A DNA stretch of 64,000 nucleotides from a virus. Positions 60,242-64,000 of this stretch are shown here, piece after piece. Position 1 is the stretch's first letter, and each line of letters begins with the position of its first letter. The position numbers and the translations under genes are program-made. The notes under the pieces are model-generated. The model had not been told where the DNA came from. It was given only the letters and a program-made list of their open reading frames with translations, and ran no database searches. Location of the stretch: IMG/VR virus record IMGVR_UViG_3300031251_000005, positions 23,977 through 87,976 of that record. The stretch is one strand, 5' to 3'.

Positions 60242-63200
60242 TTAACTTTTTCTTTGTAGATTTAATACAGGTTTAATACCTGGTGAATTGTTTGTATTAG
60301 TATTACCAGCTATAATAGTAGTATTAGGTTTTGCATTTAATGAATTATCTACTAATTGAGCTAATAGCTCATTAGTTTTCTTAGCTTCATCTATATGCAA
60401 ATCTCTTTGTTTAGCTGCATCCGCAGCAGTAGAAAGAGTAGTCTTACTAATATGAGATAGATCTGGCATTACTACTTGTGTGTTATCTTGAGCTAAACTA
60501 GGTTTATTAGATACAGCACTATCTATTACAGAAATACTATTATCCGCTGGAGCTGGTTTAGCAGCTAGCATTGGATTTTGTGCTACTGTAGTAGTATTTG
60601 GTGTAGTTTTAAAAGGAGCACCACTATTTATAGGGGTTGGTACTATAGAAGCAGTTGAAGTATTATTAGCCGTATTATCTTTATTACTATTAGCTATTAA
60701 ATCTGATCCATCGCTAGAAACAGCCTTTTGATAAGCAGATTCTTCATCCATTCCTTGATCAATATATTGCTTATATAATTGTCTACTTTTATCCATAGCA
60801 GCTAATATCTGTGGCCCAGTTACACTAGCTTTATTACCATGTCCATATTTACTAGCGCCAGTGGTAGGATCAGCTATACTAGCCCACTCCCAAGCTGCTG
60901 CATTAGCAGCTCCTATATTATCATCACTCTTACCTTTTATATAAGCAGATATTGCTTTTCTCTTCTTATCTAATAAAAAATTAGAAAATAATCTTTCTTG
61001 TGTATTTTCATCAAATAAAGTAGTATTTGGGTCTATACCTAAAACTCTAACTGCATCCGTTAAGGTAGCTGGAATCATCTGATACTTACCAACTGCAAAT
61101 AGTCTATCCGGATCACTAGGAGGTCTTCTAGAATCTTCTAATATCTCAGCTATAGTCATTTTAGTTAATTCTTTATGACCTACTGGACCTAATATTCTAT
61201 TACCTGAGGTACCACGATTATAAGCATTATATCCTTCAATACCAGACTCAGCTCCACGTATTAATCCTGCTAATGAGTTTACCACTGGTTTAATAATATT
61301 CTTATTAACCCATTTAGCTCCAGTGACTACAGTTGAACCAACCTTTTTAGCACCGGCTACTATAGCACTTTTAACTTCATTATAAACTCTAGCTCCTTTC
61401 TCAAATACATTTCTGCTAGTCCAGTCAATAGCTTTTTCTCTTAAAGATCTTTTATCCTCTACTAAACCAGCTTGTTTCTCTGCATTATCTTTATCATAAG
61501 TATCTGTTAAAGTTTTAACAGTATGAGTAACACTAGGAGCTAAAGTGGGTTTAGTTGGTTTAATTGATTTTAAGTTAGCTAAAGTAGTATTAGCTCCTCT
61601 TTTAGCCATATTCTTTATTTGTTCAGATAAAGTCTTAATATACCCACTATTATCAGATATAGCTATATCTTTCCATGGTGATGAATGAATAGCATAAGGA
61701 TTTATACCAGCAATATTATCACTAAATTGTACTAAATTAACAAATTTAAAAATTAAATCATTTGATAATTTAGAATCAACGTCTTTTAATTTAATATTAG
61801 CTAAATTCTTTGCAACAACAGTATGTTTTACATAGACTGGTAAAAATCTACGATAAAACCATTCACTAAAGTTTTTATAGTCAGTAGGATTATCTACATT
61901 ACCACCAAAGTCACTAGCATAAGTAGCCCATAATTCTTTTGATGTTTTAGAAATATCAGGATAACCACTTTCAGATATTTTAATATATGAAGAAACATCT
62001 TCCTCAAAATATCTAATAGTAACGAACGCATGGCTATTATCAACTGGTATACCATATTGTAAGAATCTTAATAACTCTAATCTTTTTAATGAGGTTCTTC
62101 TAGATATAGCTTTATATGCTTTATAACCAGCAAAGATTCCAGCACCAGCTAATAAAGCCCAACCAATAGGATTTGAAACTAAAGCTATAGTAGATCCTAA
62201 GGCAGCTAATCCACCACCAGCTACCGCAGCTTCAGTAGCAACAGCTGCACCACCAGCTACCGCAGCTTCAGTAGCAACAGCTGCACCACCAGATGCTGCA
62301 CCTACTGCAGTGCTTCCAGCAGCTCCAGCACCTAACCCACCTAATAACCAACCAGCACCAGATTTAATAGTATCCCAAACACCACTACTTTCTTCTTTAT
62401 CCTTGTTCTTATTAAAAGCACCTAGTAAAGAACTTATAATTCCTTTCTTACCTTTACTAGTTTCATCTCCAGTTATATTACTCCCTTCAGATTGTGCTTC
62501 TTTAGCTTTCTTAGCAGCTTCTCGTTTCTTTATAATATCATTTACACCACCAGATCTGTTAGCTTCTTTTTGTTCAGAATCTTCAACTGGAAAAGCTTTT
62601 TGTATATATAAGAAAATATCATTTAATTTACTACTAACAATATCTTCTTTCTTTTCAAAAATAGGGGTAACTTTATCTACTAAAGATGATATTAAACTAA
62701 ATGGGGATAATAAACCCATACCTAAAGATTTAGTACTAAGTAATTTATTTTTAACTTTACTTAGAAAACCAACAGCGCTTTTAACTAAAGGTTTATTCAT
62801 ATAGTCATTTAGACCAGATTTAAATTCTTCTTCAGTTAAAATAATATTACCAAATTTATCTTTAACAGCACCTTTAATATCTTCTACTGTTTTAATAACA
62901 TACCCGGTAGTAGCATCTATGTACCCACCTTCTTTCATTATAGAAGCATATATTCTAGGTACTGTTTCATTTTTTAAATAGACATCTTTAATAGGTGTTA
63001 AATAATTAGACACTCTAGTAATTGCAGATTTAACATTTTCAATAGTAAAGTCCTCTTTATTTAATCCTTTAATTAAACTAAAAGCATTAGATAATCTATC
63101 TTTAATAGGGACATTATTAACATCTACTAAACCAGCTAAATAATCTTCTGCAGTTAATATCAAGTTACCAAATTTATCTACTACTTCACCTTTAATATCT

Positions 63201-64000
63201 TTAAAGGTATAAATTTGTTTACCAGTTAATTTATCATAATATTCACCAGCCATAATTTTAGCTGCAGCTAATGTAGGTATTTTATTTTTACCTTTTACAT
63301 AAATATCCATTATTCTCTCTTTAGTAATACCACGTTTAGTTAGTTTAGGTAAGATAGCTGCACTGAGTTTATTAAAATTATTACTAAATGACATTTTAAA
63401 CTCTTCAGGAAACATAGAAGCTAGTTTCTTATGAGCATTAGTGAATATATTTTTAACTGGTTTACCTTTACTATCTATAAAGCCATTAGCAAAATCTTTA
63501 ACAGATACTACAATGCTACCATATCTATCTATTATTTCTCCTTTTACATCTTGTATAGAAATTATCTGTTTACCAGTTAATCTATCGTAATATTCACCTA
63601 ATCTTAATTTAGCCATGCTAAAAATAGGAGTATTAGGATTGCTTCTAGTAAATAGATCAGTAATCTTATTATCTTTGTGTTTACCAGATATAAACCCTGC
63701 TATATTGCCTAAACCATGTAAAAAAGATCCAGCTAATCCAAGTGGAGCTTGTATCATAGATTTTAATCTAGGTAAATTATCAATAGTTCTACCCGGCACT
63801 TTACTTAAAGTAGATATACCTTTACCAAATGCCCAACCACCCGTATCAATTAAAGTAGATAAAATTGTTTCTATTGGCATTTTTAAAGAACTAGCTAAAC
63901 TTCCTGCTGTAGATAAAAGGTCACCCATTCTACCTGGTGCATTTTTAGTACCATGGAATAACCCACGTAGTCCTAAGTTACCTAATTTAAACCCAGCCTT
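60242..64000 (-). CDS. Tape-measure-like tail protein with lytic domain (5' end outside window)
   Basis: The frame is open to the window edge: upstream of ATG 63928 it continues KAGFKLGNLGLRGLFHGTKN without stop, and that ATG has no ribosome site, so the true start lies beyond 64000. At least 1252 codons. Contains three ~55-residue repeats (YYDRLTGKQI..., YYDKLTGKQI..., YIDATTGYVI..., each followed by DVKGEIxDxxG), an Ala/Gly hydrophobic zone (~535-595 of the 1228 after ATG 63928), and a lysozyme-like domain (~910-1080: GLIRGAESGIEGYNAYNRG, FAVGKYQMIPATL). The lytic domain would open peptidoglycan during DNA entry. Confidence 0.8.
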   Translation of the reverse strand, partial: KAGFKLGNLGLRGLFHGTKNAPGRMGDLLSTAGSLASSLKMPIETILSTLIDTGGWAFGKGISTLSKVPGRTIDNLPRLKSMIQAPLGLAGSFLHGLGNIAGFISGKHKDNKITDLFTRSNPNTPIFSMAKLRLGEYYDRLTGKQIISIQDVKGEIIDRYGSIVVSVKDFANGFIDSKGKPVKNIFTNAHKKLASMFPEEFKMSFSNNFNKLSAAILPKLTKRGITKERIMDIYVKGKNKIPTLAAAKIMAGEYYDKLTGKQIYTFKDIKGEVVDKFGNLILTAEDYLAGLVDVNNVPIKDRLSNAFSLIKGLNKEDFTIENVKSAITRVSNYLTPIKDVYLKNETVPRIYASIMKEGGYIDATTGYVIKTVEDIKGAVKDKFGNIILTEEEFKSGLNDYMNKPLVKSAVGFLSKVKNKLLSTKSLGMGLLSPFSLISSLVDKVTPIFEKKEDIVSSKLNDIFLYIQKAFPVEDSEQKEANRSGGVNDIIKKREAAKKAKEAQSEGSNITGDETSKGKKGIISSLLGAFNKNKDKEESSGVWDTIKSGAGWLLGGLGAGAAGSTAVGAASGGAAVATEAAVAGGAAVATEAAVAGGGLAALGSTIALVSNPIGWALLAGAGIFAGYKAYKAISRRTSLKRLELLRFLQYGIPVDNSHAFVTIRYFEEDVSSYIKISESGYPDISKTSKELWATYASDFGGNVDNPTDYKNFSEWFYRRFLPVYVKHTVVAKNLANIKLKDVDSKLSNDLIFKFVNLVQFSDNIAGINPYAIHSSPWKDIAISDNSGYIKTLSEQIKNMAKRGANTTLANLKSIKPTKPTLAPSVTHTVKTLTDTYDKDNAEKQAGLVEDKRSLREKAIDWTSRNVFEKGARVYNEVKSAIVAGAKKVGSTVVTGAKWVNKNIIKPVVNSLAGLIRGAESGIEGYNAYNRGTSGNRILGPVGHKELTKMTIAEILEDSRRPPSDPDRLFAVGKYQMIPATLTDAVRVLGIDPNTTLFDENTQERLFSNFLLDKKRKAISAYIKGKSDDNIGAANAAAWEWASIADPTTGASKYGHGNKASVTGPQILAAMDKSRQLYKQYIDQGMDEESAYQKAVSSDGSDLIANSNKDNTANNTSTASIVPTPINSGAPFKTTPNTTTVAQNPMLAAKPAPADNSISVIDSAVSNKPSLAQDNTQVVMPDLSHISKTTLSTAADAAKQRDLHIDEAKKTNELLAQLVDNSLNAKPNTTIIAGNTNTNNSPGIKPVLNLQRKS
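62212..62292 (-). repeat. 36-bp tandem repeat in the tape-measure-like gene
   Basis: About 2.25 exact copies encoding AAVATEAAVAGG units, in frame (12 residues each), in the hydrophobic zone. Slippage could change the length without a frameshift. Confidence 0.85.

Overview
The window is part of a large, very AT-rich (roughly 30% G+C by eye) tailed-phage genome, probably a jumbo myovirus of a Gram-negative host. The virion genes include a long tape-measure-like protein with a built-in lytic domain, a gpV/gp5-like baseplate spike, a portal-like protein and several tail fibres. The replication and nucleotide genes include a UvsX-type recombinase with the atypical Walker A GPGNAFKST, a gp46/Rad50-like ATPase with a CPKC zinc hook, a RuvC-like resolvase, an RNase H fusion, DHFR, thymidylate synthase and dCTP deaminase. 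A GH19 endolysin, an exported transglycosylase and lipobox proteins point to a Gram-negative host. TAA, TAG and TGA all act as stops, so the code is standard. I cannot name the phage or its host.

Layout. 1-1400: a tandem duplication of a predicted nucleotidyltransferase-like gene, the first copy cut by the window edge. 1.5-5.9 kb: three + strand genes, one with a short RpoB-N-terminus-like stretch. 6.0-10.0 kb (-): small membrane protein, RuvC, two virion-type proteins. 10.1-12.6 kb (+): portal-like protein. 12.7-13.5 kb: an accessory gene and a scrap region holding a dead transglycosylase tail and an exact 88-bp copy of an internal piece of the gene at 2679. 13.5-24.9 kb (-): transglycosylase, Ig-like and Ala/Pro-rich proteins, a lipoprotein and the tail-fibre cluster. 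25.1-33.9 kb (+): virion proteins interleaved with RNase H, DHFR, gp46-like ATPase and the spike. 33.9-35.0 kb: a gene-free region packed with hairpins. 35.0-38.7 kb (+): nucleotide metabolism, a regulator, lipoprotein and small membrane proteins. 38.7-44.3 kb (+): accessory genes in modular cassettes, with a tRNA remnant and a truncated gene start. 44.4-45.4 kb (-): two genes. 45.5-57.9 kb (+): UvsX, an RpoB-C-terminus-like protein, endolysin, glycosyltransferase, regulators and a 679-aa hydrophobic protein. 58.0-64.0 kb (-): a baseplate/tail protein and the tape-measure-like protein, which runs off the right edge.

Two kinds of transcription unit stand out. Structural and core genes lie in long runs bounded by nearly perfect palindromes of about 28-46 nt. 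Accessory genes, several visibly richer in G+C than their neighbours, are preceded by a cassette: palindromic terminator, AT-rich element with core ATACATATATTA or TATATATAATA, a leader that often contains a hairpin, then AAATAGGAG and the start codon. Four copies of one 95-bp version of this cassette are nearly identical. Their junctions with gene and tRNA scraps suggest that the promoter-leader block is a unit of gene exchange.
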